Shown here one piece after another: positions 43,060 to 51,923 of a stretch of DNA of 64,000 nt. The position numbers were made by a program, and so were the translations under genes. This stretch comes from Flavobacterium panici (GTDB taxonomy: Bacteria; Bacteroidota; Bacteroidia; Flavobacteriales; Flavobacteriaceae), in assembly GCF_903819335.1 (NCBI RefSeq), contig NZ_CAIJDE010000034.1, positions 372,001 to 436,000 of the forward strand. The letters run 5' to 3'. The notes beneath the pieces were generated by a model that saw only the letters and a program-made list of their open reading frames with translations, was not told the DNA's origin and ran no database searches. Positions within the stretch are counted from its first letter, which is position 1. The number at the start of each line of letters is the position of its first letter.

Positions 43060-44448
43060 ATGGAAAATATTAAGTCCTACGTTCAACAACATAAAGATCG
43101 GTTTATCAATGAATTGATCGAATTATTAAAGATTCCGTCGGTAAGTGCCGACACTGCATATTCACAAGATGTTATTGATACAGCAGAGGCTGTAAAAGAA
43201 AGTTTATCAAAAGCAGGCTGCGATTTAGTTGAAGTTTGCGATACTCCGGGTTATCCAATTATTTATGGAGAAAAAATAATCGACCCAAATCTTCCAACAG
43301 TTTTAGTTTACGGACACTACGATGTTCAACCGCCAGATCCATTAGAATTATGGACTTCACCACCTTTTGAACCGGTTATAAAAACTACAGATATTCACCC
43401 AGAAGGCGCAATTTTCGCACGTGGAGCGTGTGACGATAAAGGCCAAATGTACATGCACGTAAAAGCGCTTGAATATATGGTGCAAACTAATAATTTGCCT
43501 TGTAACGTAAAATTCATGATCGAAGGTGAAGAAGAAGTTGGTTCGGCAAGTTTGGCTTGGTTTGTAGAGCGTAATCAGGAAAAACTGAAAAACGACGTTA
43601 TTTTGATTTCAGATACCGGAATGATTTCTAACCAACAACCATCGATCACGACAGGTTTAAGGGGTTTGAGTTATGTTGAGGTTGAAGTTACAGGTCCAAA
43701 CCGCGATTTGCATTCTGGTTTATACGGTGGAGCAGTGGCGAACCCAATTAATATTTTGGCAAAAATGATCGCTTCTCTTCACGATGAAGACAATCATATT
43801 ACGATTCCGGGATTCTATGATAAAGTTCAGGAATTATCTGCAGAAGAAAGAGCTGAAATGGCAAAAGCGCCTTTTAGTTTAGAAAAATATAAAAATGCTT
43901 TAAACATCGCAGATGTTTACGGCGAGAAAGGTTATGTAACCAACGAACGCAACTCAATCCGTCCGACATTAGACGTAAACGGAATCTGGGGCGGTTATAC
44001 TGGCGAAGGTGCTAAAACGGTTATTGCGAGTAAAGCTTTTGCTAAAATCTCGATGCGTTTGGTTCCAAATCAGGATTGGGTTGAAATTACAGAACTTTTT
44101 ACAAAACATTTCACAAGTATTGCTCCGGCGGGAGTTACGGTAAAAGTAACGCCTCACCACGGTGGTCAAGGTTACGTTACGCCAATTGACAGCATCGGTT
44201 ATCAGGCGGCAAATAAAGCGTATACAGAAACATTTGGAGTTCCGGCAATTCCGGTTCGTTCTGGTGGAAGTATTCCAATTGTAGCTTTGTTTGAGAAAGA
44301 ATTAAAAAGCAAAACGATTTTGATGGGATTTGGTTTGGATTCTGATGCAATTCATTCGCCAAATGAGCATTTCGGAATCTTTAATTACTTGAAGGGAATT
44401 GAGACTATTCCGTTGTTTTACAAGTATTTTGTGGAATTGAGTAAATAA
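43060..44448 (+). CDS. M20-family dipeptidase (462 aa)
   Basis: A cytoplasmic di-zinc peptidase. Metal and catalytic motifs appear in order: VYGHYDVQPPDP near 90 (His and catalytic Asp), FARGACDDKGQM (bridging Asp) near 128, IEGEEEVGS (catalytic Glu and ligand) near 158, DTGMI near 187 and, near the end, DAIHSPNEHFG with the last His ligand. RDLHSGLYGGAVANP marks the dimerisation lid. Length and motif spacing fit the carnosinase-like dipeptidases. A TACTTTTG box at 43030-43037 may be its promoter. Confidence 0.93.
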   Translation: MENIKSYVQQHKDRFINELIELLKIPSVSADTAYSQDVIDTAEAVKESLSKAGCDLVEVCDTPGYPIIYGEKIIDPNLPTVLVYGHYDVQPPDPLELWTSPPFEPVIKTTDIHPEGAIFARGACDDKGQMYMHVKALEYMVQTNNLPCNVKFMIEGEEEVGSASLAWFVERNQEKLKNDVILISDTGMISNQQPSITTGLRGLSYVEVEVTGPNRDLHSGLYGGAVANPINILAKMIASLHDEDNHITIPGFYDKVQELSAEERAEMAKAPFSLEKYKNALNIADVYGEKGYVTNERNSIRPTLDVNGIWGGYTGEGAKTVIASKAFAKISMRLVPNQDWVEITELFTKHFTSIAPAGVTVKVTPHHGGQGYVTPIDSIGYQAANKAYTETFGVPAIPVRSGGSIPIVALFEKELKSKTILMGFGLDSDAIHSPNEHFGIFNYLKGIETIPLFYKYFVELSK

Positions 44449-44497
44449 GGTGTTTTTGCCGCGAAGGCGCTAAGACACTAAGTTTTTTAAGATATAG

Positions 44498-44528
44498 AAT
44501 CCGTTCAGAAATGAGCGGATTTTTTTTT
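44498..44528 (+). terminator. Terminator after the M20 peptidase gene
   Basis: AATCCGTTCA, loop GAAA, TGAGCGGATT, then eight further T residues: a 10-bp stem with one G-T pair and a stable tetraloop. Confidence 0.9.
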
Positions 44529-44552
44529 GGTGCAAAGAAAGATTTTCAATTG

Positions 44553-44699
44553 CCTCCAGCTTTAGCTGGAGGTTTTTAAAAGAGATTAGCATTAGCTTTA
44601 ACCGAACTATTAGGGATTTTGTTTTAATTAAATACAATACAAATTTGGCTAAAGCCTTTTCTCTTGAGTTCCTTCTACACCTCCAGCTAAAGCTAGAGG
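44553..44699. repeat. Pair of CCTCCAGC hairpins in the gap before the BlaI gene
   Basis: CCTCCAGCTTTAGCTGGAGG (44553-44572) and CCTCCAGCTAAAGCTAGAGG (44680-44699) lie 108 bases apart. The 459-base gap 44449-44907 has no other gene. It ends in a tandem AAACTTAG-type repeat at 44851-44905. Confidence 0.75.
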
Positions 44700-44850
44700 T
44701 AATTAAAAAAAATATCCTTAAAGCTTTGTTTTTGTGTGACTTAAAATAAATTTTTCCTAAATAAATTTGCATATTAAAATTTTGACTCTACATTTGTAGA
44801 GCAAAATCTATAAATGTAGAACCATAAAGGATTGTTTAAACCCTAAGAGA

Positions 44851-44905
44851 AAAAAAAACTTAGAAACTTAGAAACTTAGCAACTCAGAATCTTAGAACCT
44901 TAAAA
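44851..44905. repeat. Short tandem repeat (AACTTAG) before the BlaI gene
   Basis: Units of 9-10 bases, AAACTTAG, AAACTTAG, CAACTCAG, AATCTTAG, AACCTTAA, run up to the BlaI start codon. The complementary motif GTTGCTAAGTT is repeated at 56930-56962 upstream of the PH-domain gene. Confidence 0.7.
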
Positions 44906-44907
44906 AT

Positions 44908-45279
44908 ATGCAGCTATCAAACTCAGAAGAACAATTAATGGAACATCTTTGGAAGCTTGAAAAGGCTTTTATGAAAGATTTACTTGAAGCGTATCCAAAA
45001 CCAAAACCGGCAACAACAACTGTTGCAACGCTTTTAAAACGAATGATCGACAAAAAATTTGTTGCTTACAATGAATTTGGAAATTCGAGAGAATATTATC
45101 CTTTGGTAAAAAAAACGGATTATTTCTCAAAACACGTAAAAGGGCTTATTAGCAATTTCTTTAATAATTCAGCTTCGCAGTTTGCTTCTTTTTTTACGAC
45201 CGAAACCAATTTGTCGGCTTCAGAATTAGAAGATCTTAGAAAAATAATCGACTCGGAAATTCAAAAAAAGAAAAAATGA
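44908..45279 (+). CDS. BlaI/MecI/CopY-family repressor (123 aa)
   Basis: A winged-helix repressor: MQLSNSEEQLMEHLWKLEKAF is the family opening, followed by TTVATLLKRMIDKKFVAYNEFGNSREYYPLV, which is the recognition helix and wing, and a C-terminal dimerisation helix. In BlaI/MecI systems it is cleaved when the cognate BlaR1/MecR1 sensor protease is activated. Its last codons overlap the M56 protein start by four bases, the classic pairing. Confidence 0.93.
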   Translation: MQLSNSEEQLMEHLWKLEKAFMKDLLEAYPKPKPATTTVATLLKRMIDKKFVAYNEFGNSREYYPLVKKTDYFSKHVKGLISNFFNNSASQFASFFTTETNLSASELEDLRKIIDSEIQKKKK

Positions 45280-46691
45280 CAGACTTTCTAATAAAATCCA
45301 CAATTAGCTTAAGCGTTCTTTTGGCTGTATACCATTTGCTCTTGCAAAATGAAAAAATGTTTCGCTTCAACAGGTATTTTTTATTAGTCAGTTTATTGTT
45401 TTCAATATTGGTTCCTTTCATGTCTTTTGAAATTCAACAAGATATTCCTATTGTGTACAATAATGCAATTCCGTTTTCGACTAATACAGGCCATCTTCCA
45501 ATTCAAACAGAATTGATAGATATAAACAAAGATCAACAAACCAATTACTGGCTTTCTCTATTATGGATAATTTATGGCTTAATTACTTTAATACTAAGTT
45601 ATCGGTTTGTTCAAAATATTTATAAAATCACATCTAAGGCTAAAGTATCTAAAATCATTGTGTATCAAAACATAAGAATGGTTTTACTCTCAGAGAAAAC
45701 ATTGCCTTATTCTTTTTGGAATTCCATTTACATGAATCAAAATGATTTTGAAAATGGACTAATAGAACAAGAATTGTTTACGCATGAAATTGCCCATGTA
45801 AAGCAAAAACATACTCTTGATGTGATTTTTATAGAAGTTTTGAAAACGTTATTTTGGTTCAATCCTATCTTTATTTTTTATAAAAAAGCCATTCAGCTTA
45901 ATCATGAGTTTTTGGCAGATGAAAATGTAATAGCAGCGCATCATGATGTTTATTTATATCAGAACCTTTTGCTCAACAAATTCAACATTTCCAAACCCAT
46001 TTATTTGACTAGTAATTTAAATTTTTTATCAACAAAAAAACGACTTATTATGATGACAAAAATCACTTCAAAAACAAAATCCCTAATGATGCAGTCTTTA
46101 GCTGTTTTAGGTCTTTTAGTAATCTTTTTGATATTAGCTTTCAAACCATTGCCATTAAGTGGTAAAAAAACTATAGTAATTGATGCCGGACATGGAGGAG
46201 AAGATATTGGAGCGCAGATTGGTGCCGGGCAAGAAAAGAAAATTGTAGAAAATATTGCAAATAAAATAAAGCTATTGAATAGTAAAGATGAAATTGAAAT
46301 TATTTTGCTTAGAAAAGATGACAGCTTTATTGAATTAAGTGAAAGAGTATCGAAAATAAACAAAATAAACCCAAGTTTGGTCATTTCTTTGCATGTAAAT
46401 AGTTCAGAAAATCTGAATGAAAATGGGGTAAATGCATATGTTTCAAAACAAAATGGTTTTTATGAAGAATCAAAGGAAAAGGCTGAAAATTTAGTTGATA
46501 AAATTTCAAATGAAAAGTTTGCCAAAGGTGAGGTTAAAGATGCGAATTACTTTGTGCTCAAAAACTCAAAATGTCCTGCATTATTAGTAGAAATTGGCTA
46601 TTTGACAAATGAAAATGATAGAAATTATCTAATTAGCGAAAATGGACAAAATGAAATTGCAAATAAAATCATAGAATTCATAAAAATATAA
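45276..46691 (+). CDS. BlaR1-type M56 peptidase fused to an N-acetylmuramoyl-L-alanine amidase (471 aa)
   Basis: The N-terminal half is an M56 membrane protease: three helices (near 5-20, 32-48, 88-106), the zinc motif THEIAHVKQ near 170 and the further Glu in NHEFLADENV. A fourth helix (MQSLAVLGLLVIFLILAF) leads to a complete Amidase_3 domain from residue 300. It has IDAGHGGEDIGA (His near 306), the Glu of IVENI near 325, ISLHVNSSE (His near 373) and VEIGYLTN (catalytic Glu near 439). Canonical BlaR1 carries a penicillin-binding sensor at this place; here it is replaced by a cell-wall hydrolase domain. All catalytic residues of both halves appear intact. Confidence 0.9.
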   Translation: MTDFLIKSTISLSVLLAVYHLLLQNEKMFRFNRYFLLVSLLFSILVPFMSFEIQQDIPIVYNNAIPFSTNTGHLPIQTELIDINKDQQTNYWLSLLWIIYGLITLILSYRFVQNIYKITSKAKVSKIIVYQNIRMVLLSEKTLPYSFWNSIYMNQNDFENGLIEQELFTHEIAHVKQKHTLDVIFIEVLKTLFWFNPIFIFYKKAIQLNHEFLADENVIAAHHDVYLYQNLLLNKFNISKPIYLTSNLNFLSTKKRLIMMTKITSKTKSLMMQSLAVLGLLVIFLILAFKPLPLSGKKTIVIDAGHGGEDIGAQIGAGQEKKIVENIANKIKLLNSKDEIEIILLRKDDSFIELSERVSKINKINPSLVISLHVNSSENLNENGVNAYVSKQNGFYEESKEKAENLVDKISNEKFAKGEVKDANYFVLKNSKCPALLVEIGYLTNENDRNYLISENGQNEIANKIIEFIKI

Positions 46692-46740
46692 ATGTTTGTC
46701 AAGAAGCCTATAGCGCTGTCCCTTTAAGTCTAAAAAATAA

Positions 46741-46776
46741 AAAAATCCGCTTTCAGAAAAATCTGGAAGCGGAAAA
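46741..46776 (-). terminator. Terminator of the saccharopine-dehydrogenase-like gene
   Basis: TCCGCTTTCAG (46746-46756) and CTGGAAGCGGA (46763-46773) form the stem. On the minus strand a T run follows, so it serves the gene at 46820-48184. Confidence 0.8.
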
Positions 46777-46819
46777 ATAAACTAAAAAAAATTCTAAAAA
46801 TAAAAAAGTGAGATCTGGA

Positions 46820-48184
46820 TTAAAATAAATCCGGATTGTATCCAAAATAAGGTACTCCTTGTTCGTTAAAAATAACGCCGTACTCTTCTAATTCCTTTAA
46901 TATTGGTTCGTAAACTTCTTTTTTTATCGGAAGCTGAACGCCCGGAGTTGTAATTTTTCCGTTTAAAATCAGCAAAGTTGCCATCGCAACCGGAAGTCCG
47001 ACTGTTTTTGCCATCGCCGTATAAGTTTGATCGTCGCCAATGCAAACCATTTTTGAATCGATTTGTTTTTTATCGCCGTTTAATTCATAACCGAATTTAT
47101 GATACATCACGATCATATCTTTATCATCTGGTTCAAGCGCCCAGCTGTCGGTTAAGATTTTTTCTAAAATTTGAGCCGGAGTAGCATTTGGCAGGTTTAC
47201 TTTTTTGTTTGGGTTGAATAAATCCAATTCTAAAAGTTTATCCCACATAATATCGTCCTGATCAATTTTAAGGATAAAACGTGTCTTGATTTCAACAGAA
47301 TCTGTTGGGTGATAAGGAAGAAACGAATTCATGAATTGACGATAGCTCATGTTTTCAGAATCTTCGATAACATAACTATCATCTGTCATTCCCAGTTGCA
47401 CGAACATATTCCACGCTTTCGAAAAACCAACTCTTCTAATTGTTCCTCTATATAAGGTCAGTACATCATCAAGTCCGTAAATTGATCTGTATTTAAGCGA
47501 ATCACGGTTAGAATACGCTTCAAATTTTCCGTAACCTTCGACTTCAAGAAATTCTGTCCGGCGAAATAATGCGCTGTACGGAATATATTTATAAGTGCCT
47601 TCCTGAATAAATTTTGCTGCTCCGCCTTGTCCGGCCAAAACCACATTTCGAGGCGCCCAGGTAAATTTATAATTCCATAAATTATTATCAGATTCGGGAG
47701 CGACTAAACCGCCGCAAAACGATTCAAACAAAAGCATTTTACCACCTTTTGAAGTGATTTCGTCAATAACTTTCATGGCGCTCATATGGTCTATTCCTGG
47801 ATCAAGACCAATTTCGTTCATGAAAATCAGGTTGCTCTTCTTGGCTTCTTCATCAAGAGCCTGCATCGCATCACTTATATAAGATGCGGTTACAAGATGT
47901 TTTTTAAACTGCAGACAGTCTTTTGCAATTTCGATATGTAAATGTGCCGGAAGCATTGAAATCACAATCGAAGCTTTTTCAATAGCAGCACGTCTTTCTT
48001 CTGTATTAAAAATATCTAAAGCAATAGGAGTTGCGTTTGGATGTTTTTGTGTTTTTTTCTCGGCTAAAGCCAAAGACAAATCGGCAACAACAAGATGCAG
48101 GTTTTCGGTTTCTGATTTTGCAAGTAAGTAACGAATCAGCGAAGATGCTGATCTGCCTGCTCCAATTATTAAAACGCTTCTCAT
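46820..48184 (-). CDS. Saccharopine dehydrogenase-family protein (454 aa)
   Basis: An NAD(P)-binding Rossmann fold begins at the first residues (MRSVLIIGAGRSASSLI). Family features follow: VISMLPAHLHIEIAKDCL, LVTASYISDAMQAL and MNEIGLDPGIDHMSAMKVID. The substrate-binding C-terminal half is complete. The family includes the LYS9-type saccharopine reductase and enzymes of polyamine or lysine metabolism; which one applies here cannot be told. ATG 48184 directly precedes the Rossmann strand and is preferred to 48208. It is a single gene. Confidence 0.87.
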   Translation of the reverse strand: MRSVLIIGAGRSASSLIRYLLAKSETENLHLVVADLSLALAEKKTQKHPNATPIALDIFNTEERRAAIEKASIVISMLPAHLHIEIAKDCLQFKKHLVTASYISDAMQALDEEAKKSNLIFMNEIGLDPGIDHMSAMKVIDEITSKGGKMLLFESFCGGLVAPESDNNLWNYKFTWAPRNVVLAGQGGAAKFIQEGTYKYIPYSALFRRTEFLEVEGYGKFEAYSNRDSLKYRSIYGLDDVLTLYRGTIRRVGFSKAWNMFVQLGMTDDSYVIEDSENMSYRQFMNSFLPYHPTDSVEIKTRFILKIDQDDIMWDKLLELDLFNPNKKVNLPNATPAQILEKILTDSWALEPDDKDMIVMYHKFGYELNGDKKQIDSKMVCIGDDQTYTAMAKTVGLPVAMATLLILNGKITTPGVQLPIKKEVYEPILKELEEYGVIFNEQGVPYFGYNPDLF

Positions 48185-48370
48185 AACTCTAATATTTAAC
48201 ACAAACATATTAAAATGTTATAAATATAACAAATATAATTTCAAAAATGATAATTATTTAATTCGTAAATCGAACAAAAAAGTCATTTTAAGAGCTGAAA
48301 TATTTTAAAAACTAAAATGAATATTGAATAGGATGAAGTATTTTTGTTTGAAATTAAAAATCTGGAAAAT

Positions 48371-48757
48371 ATGAAAAGAAGAATAGTTTTAACTGGAGCC
48401 TTTATAGGAATGTTAGCCATTATTTTTGGTGCTTTTGGAGCGCATTTATTAAAGAAATATCTGGCTGTCGAAGAGTTAAACACTTTTGAAGTTGGGGTTC
48501 GTTACCAAATGTACCACGCTCTTTTTTTACTTTTTCTTTCAACCAGAAAAGACATCGCCGAAAAAACATTAAAAACAATCTATAATTTAGTTGTTGCCGG
48601 TGTTGTTCTCTTTAGCGGATCTATTTATTTATTAGCTACTAAAAGTCTTACAGTTTTTGATTCTAAAATTATCGTATTCGCAACACCTTTGGGCGGATTT
48701 TTATTAATTATTGGCTGGGCGGTATTATTTCTTACTATTTTGAGGAAAAAATCATAA
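48371..48757 (+). CDS. DUF423 small membrane protein (128 aa)
   Basis: Four transmembrane helices, starting with MKRRIVLTGAFIGMLAIIFGAFGAHLL, the DUF423 hallmark GAFGAH. VGVRYQMYHALFLL is the second conserved stretch. Function of the family (YwdK/YgdD-like) is unknown. ATG 48371 is chosen because it begins the first helix. Confidence 0.9.
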   Translation: MKRRIVLTGAFIGMLAIIFGAFGAHLLKKYLAVEELNTFEVGVRYQMYHALFLLFLSTRKDIAEKTLKTIYNLVVAGVVLFSGSIYLLATKSLTVFDSKIIVFATPLGGFLLIIGWAVLFLTILRKKS

Positions 48758-48963
48758 AATCCAGAAAAAAAAATTCTGTGTAAAAATTAATCTTTAATTT
48801 TGTCTCATAATTAACATATAACGTTACTTATGTGAATTTTTATTGCTTTTTATCTCCTTTGATAAAAAATATAACAATTTGCAAACTTGGACTTTACGTT
48901 TAAGAATAAGTAAAATTATATTTTGTTGCACCAAAAAATAACATACAACACAACATTAAATTT

Positions 48964-50568
48964 ATGGACAATAACACACTTTTCGCGCAATCGATTTCGT
49001 TAAAAGAATTAGGAATAGAAAATGCAACGGTTCGTTACCAGTTATCAGCAGATGAACTGCATGCAATAACTGTGCAGTCAGGACAAGGTGTTGAGGCCTC
49101 TACAGGTGCTTTGGCAATTAATACAGGTGAATTTACAGGACGTTCTCCACAAGATCGTTTTATTGTAAAAGACAGCATTACAGAAGATAAAGTATGGTGG
49201 GGGAATGTAAATATTCCGTTTTCACCAGAAGCTTTTGAGAAATTATATAATAAGGTAACTAAGTTTTTATCAGACAAAGAGGTTTTTGTTCGTGATGCAT
49301 ACGTGTGTTCAGATCCAAATTATAGACTAAACGTTCGCGTTGTAACCGAAACAGCCTGGTCAAATTTGTTCTGTTACAATATGTTCTTAAGACCAGAAGA
49401 GTCTGAATTGGCAAACTTTACTCCAGAATGGACTGTAGTTTGTGCTCCAAGTTTCATGGCAGATCCTGCTGTAGATGGAACACGTCAGTCTAACTTTGCT
49501 ATTTTAGATTTTACTAAAAAAGTAGCCTTAATTGGCGGAACTGGTTATACAGGAGAAATGAAAAAAGGAATTTTCTCTGCCTTAAACTTCATTTTACCGG
49601 TTTTCGAAAATACATTACCAATGCATTGCAGTGCCAATGTTGGTAAAGACGGAGATACAGCCATTTTCTTCGGATTATCCGGAACAGGAAAAACTACTTT
49701 ATCTGCAGATCCGGAACGTAAATTAATCGGAGACGATGAACACGGATGGACTGGCGAAAATACTGTTTTCAACTTCGAAGGCGGATGTTACGCTAAAGTA
49801 ATCAACTTAACAGAAGAAAATGAACCGGACATTTACAGAGCAATCAAAAAAGGTGCGCTTTTAGAAAATGTGGTTTTCAAAGCGGGAACTAAAGAGGTGG
49901 ATTATGATGATGTTTCAATCACTCAAAATACTCGTGTAAGTTACCCAATAACACATATTGACAATATTCAGCCGGGTTCTATTGGTCATAACCCAAAAAA
50001 TATATTTTTCCTTACAGCAGATTCTTTCGGAATTCTGCCTCCAATTTCAAGATTAACTCCGGGACAGGCTGCGTATCATTTTATTTCTGGATATACAGCA
50101 AAAGTGGCAGGAACAGAAGCTGGAGTTACAGAACCACAACCTAATTTCTCTGCTTGTTTTGGAGCGCCTTTTATGCCTTTACATCCAACAAAATATGCTG
50201 AAATGTTAAGCAAAAAAATGAAAGATGCTGATGTAAAAGTTTGGTTAATCAACACTGGTTGGACTGGCGGTGCATACGGAACAGGAAGCCGTATGAAACT
50301 AAAATATACTCGTGCGATGATTACAGCTGCATTAAACGGAGAACTGGATAATGTAGAATACAAAAATCACACAGTATTTGGAATTGCAAAACCACAATCT
50401 TGTCCTAACGTTCCAGAGGAAATTTTAAATCCTAGAAATACTTGGGAAGACAAAGATTTATACGATAAAAAAGCGCTGGAATTAGCTCAGAAATTCAAAG
50501 CTAATTTTGCCAAATTTGAAGAGTTTGCAAATGCTGAAATCTTAGCAGGCGCACCGATTACAGAATAA
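48964..50568 (+). CDS. pckA: Phosphoenolpyruvate carboxykinase (ATP) (534 aa)
   Basis: The gluconeogenic enzyme converting oxaloacetate and ATP to phosphoenolpyruvate. The kinase P-loop FGLSGTGKTTLSADP lies near 238, the metal site LIGDDEHGW follows, and GEFTGRSPQDRFIV near 60 and MWLINTGWTGGAYGTG-like VWLINTGWTGGAYG near 440 are typical. The length is exactly that of the ATP-dependent form. It is monocistronic, with a long AT-rich 5' gap containing a TAATTTTG box at 48795-48802. Confidence 0.97.
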   Translation: MDNNTLFAQSISLKELGIENATVRYQLSADELHAITVQSGQGVEASTGALAINTGEFTGRSPQDRFIVKDSITEDKVWWGNVNIPFSPEAFEKLYNKVTKFLSDKEVFVRDAYVCSDPNYRLNVRVVTETAWSNLFCYNMFLRPEESELANFTPEWTVVCAPSFMADPAVDGTRQSNFAILDFTKKVALIGGTGYTGEMKKGIFSALNFILPVFENTLPMHCSANVGKDGDTAIFFGLSGTGKTTLSADPERKLIGDDEHGWTGENTVFNFEGGCYAKVINLTEENEPDIYRAIKKGALLENVVFKAGTKEVDYDDVSITQNTRVSYPITHIDNIQPGSIGHNPKNIFFLTADSFGILPPISRLTPGQAAYHFISGYTAKVAGTEAGVTEPQPNFSACFGAPFMPLHPTKYAEMLSKKMKDADVKVWLINTGWTGGAYGTGSRMKLKYTRAMITAALNGELDNVEYKNHTVFGIAKPQSCPNVPEEILNPRNTWEDKDLYDKKALELAQKFKANFAKFEEFANAEILAGAPITE

Positions 50569-50590
50569 GAGGAATTATTTAATTCAAATT

Positions 50591-50624
50591 AAAAAAGCTG
50601 TTCAGTTATGAACAGCTTTTTTTT
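50591..50624 (+). terminator. Terminator after pckA
   Basis: AAAAAAGCTGTTCA, loop GTTA, TGAACAGCTTTTTTTT. Confidence 0.9.
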
Positions 50625-50672
50625 AGTATGCAGTGTTCAGATTTTTAGTGTTCAGTCATGGTACGGTTGCAA

Positions 50673-50737
50673 TGTCACTCTGAGCGAAGTCGAAGAGCTT
50701 TTAAGTTTCGGGGCTTCGACTTCGCTCAGCCTGACAA
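50673..50737. repeat. REP-like hairpin, TGAGCGAAGTCGAAG family
   Basis: TGTCACTCTGAGCGAAGTCG and CGACTTCGCTCAGCCTGACA form the arms around an 18-base centre. Half-length relatives occur inside two coding sequences, at 58701-58735 and 60164-60197. Confidence 0.85.
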
Positions 50738-50789
50738 AATTTATCGTCATTTTAAAAACTGATCACTAAAAAACTGACTACTGACCACT

Positions 50790-51848
50790 TTATTTCTTCC
50801 CTTCATCAATACGTTTCTGGATCAAATCCCATGCATAATAATGAAACGTCATTCCGTTGCTCATGGCTATGAAAAGTCCGTTTTTGTATTTTGGACCTAA
50901 GTTTACGCTTGTAACATCGGCACCGTCGCATTCAATTGTTGACGTTGGAACTTCTGCCAATAAAGTATGCTTGTTTGGATTTCCTTTTGCGCCTTCTCTC
51001 GGATAAACCATAAAAGAATTTGCCTGCTGATTTGAAACTAAAATATATCCTGTAGAATCTGTTTTTTTGTAAATCGCGATTCCTTCGTGATCTGCTTTAA
51101 AGTCTTTTTGACCAAAGAAAGCCAATTCTTTATTATCATTTAAAGCCGGATCAGCTTTGTATTTTCTAATTCCAACTTGTTCGTCGCAATAATAAACAAA
51201 ACCTAATTCGTTATCAACAGCAATCGCTTCAATTTCTTTTTTACCGCTGTAAGTTCCGAATTTGCGAACCACTTTTGCAGCAGCAAATTTTCCGTTTCCG
51301 GAAAGTTCATATTGCCATAAATAACTTCCTGTCGGACCCGTTTTTCTTCCCACAATAGCAAAAATCTTCTGATCGCTTGGACGTGTGTATAAAGAAATTC
51401 CCATCGGATCTCTTTCTGCATCACCTTCAAAAACCGGAATTCCGCCATTATCAATTGGTTCTAAATCAGGTAAACTGAAAATTCTAATTTTGTTCGTTTC
51501 ACGTTCTGTCGTAACGGCAATATCTACTTTTTTTCCGTCTATGATTAGCCCGTAAGCAATATCAACATTATTTGGACGTTGTAAAACAATTGATTTTTTA
51601 AGGATTTTTCCATTCAAATCAAAAGCATACAAACCGCCGTCAGTATCTTTATCCGTTCCCACAATAATACTTTTTGTTGCATCTGTTGGGTTAATCCATA
51701 TTGAAGGATCATCTGTATCGTGAGGTAAAGCTTCGGTAACCGTTGTTGGTTTTACCGCATTTGGTTGAATTGGCGCTAATTTATCGTCTTTACAAGCTGT
51801 AAATGAAAGGCTTAAAAATAAAAAAGCAAGTATAGATTTGTTTTTCAT
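50790..51848 (-). CDS. Beta-propeller phytase lipoprotein (352 aa)
   Basis: A lipobox (LSFTACKDDK) follows a short signal peptide. The mature protein matches 3-phytases of the beta-propeller class: DTDDPSIWINPTDATKSIIVG, GTDKDTDGGLYAFDLNGK, NNVDIAYGL, KIFAIVGRKTGPTGSYLWQYEL, and DHEGIAIYKKTDSTGYIL with calcium-binding acidic residues. It should release phosphate from inositol phosphates at the cell surface. ATG 51848 starts the signal peptide. It lies 75 bases after a TonB-dependent receptor gene on the same strand, so the pair probably forms a phytate-utilisation operon. Confidence 0.9.
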   Translation of the reverse strand: MKNKSILAFLFLSLSFTACKDDKLAPIQPNAVKPTTVTEALPHDTDDPSIWINPTDATKSIIVGTDKDTDGGLYAFDLNGKILKKSIVLQRPNNVDIAYGLIIDGKKVDIAVTTERETNKIRIFSLPDLEPIDNGGIPVFEGDAERDPMGISLYTRPSDQKIFAIVGRKTGPTGSYLWQYELSGNGKFAAAKVVRKFGTYSGKKEIEAIAVDNELGFVYYCDEQVGIRKYKADPALNDNKELAFFGQKDFKADHEGIAIYKKTDSTGYILVSNQQANSFMVYPREGAKGNPNKHTLLAEVPTSTIECDGADVTSVNLGPKYKNGLFIAMSNGMTFHYYAWDLIQKRIDEGKK

Positions 51849-51923
51849 TAGGTGTTTTATTTTAAATGAAATTAGACAGAACGGCAAAGTCCTGTCTAAT
51901 TTAAGAAATTTATAAATGGATTA

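Noticed and set aside
44470..44772. Minus-strand open frame in the gap before BlaI
   Set aside because: It consists of the terminator and the CCTCCAG hairpins, with no start context or domain.
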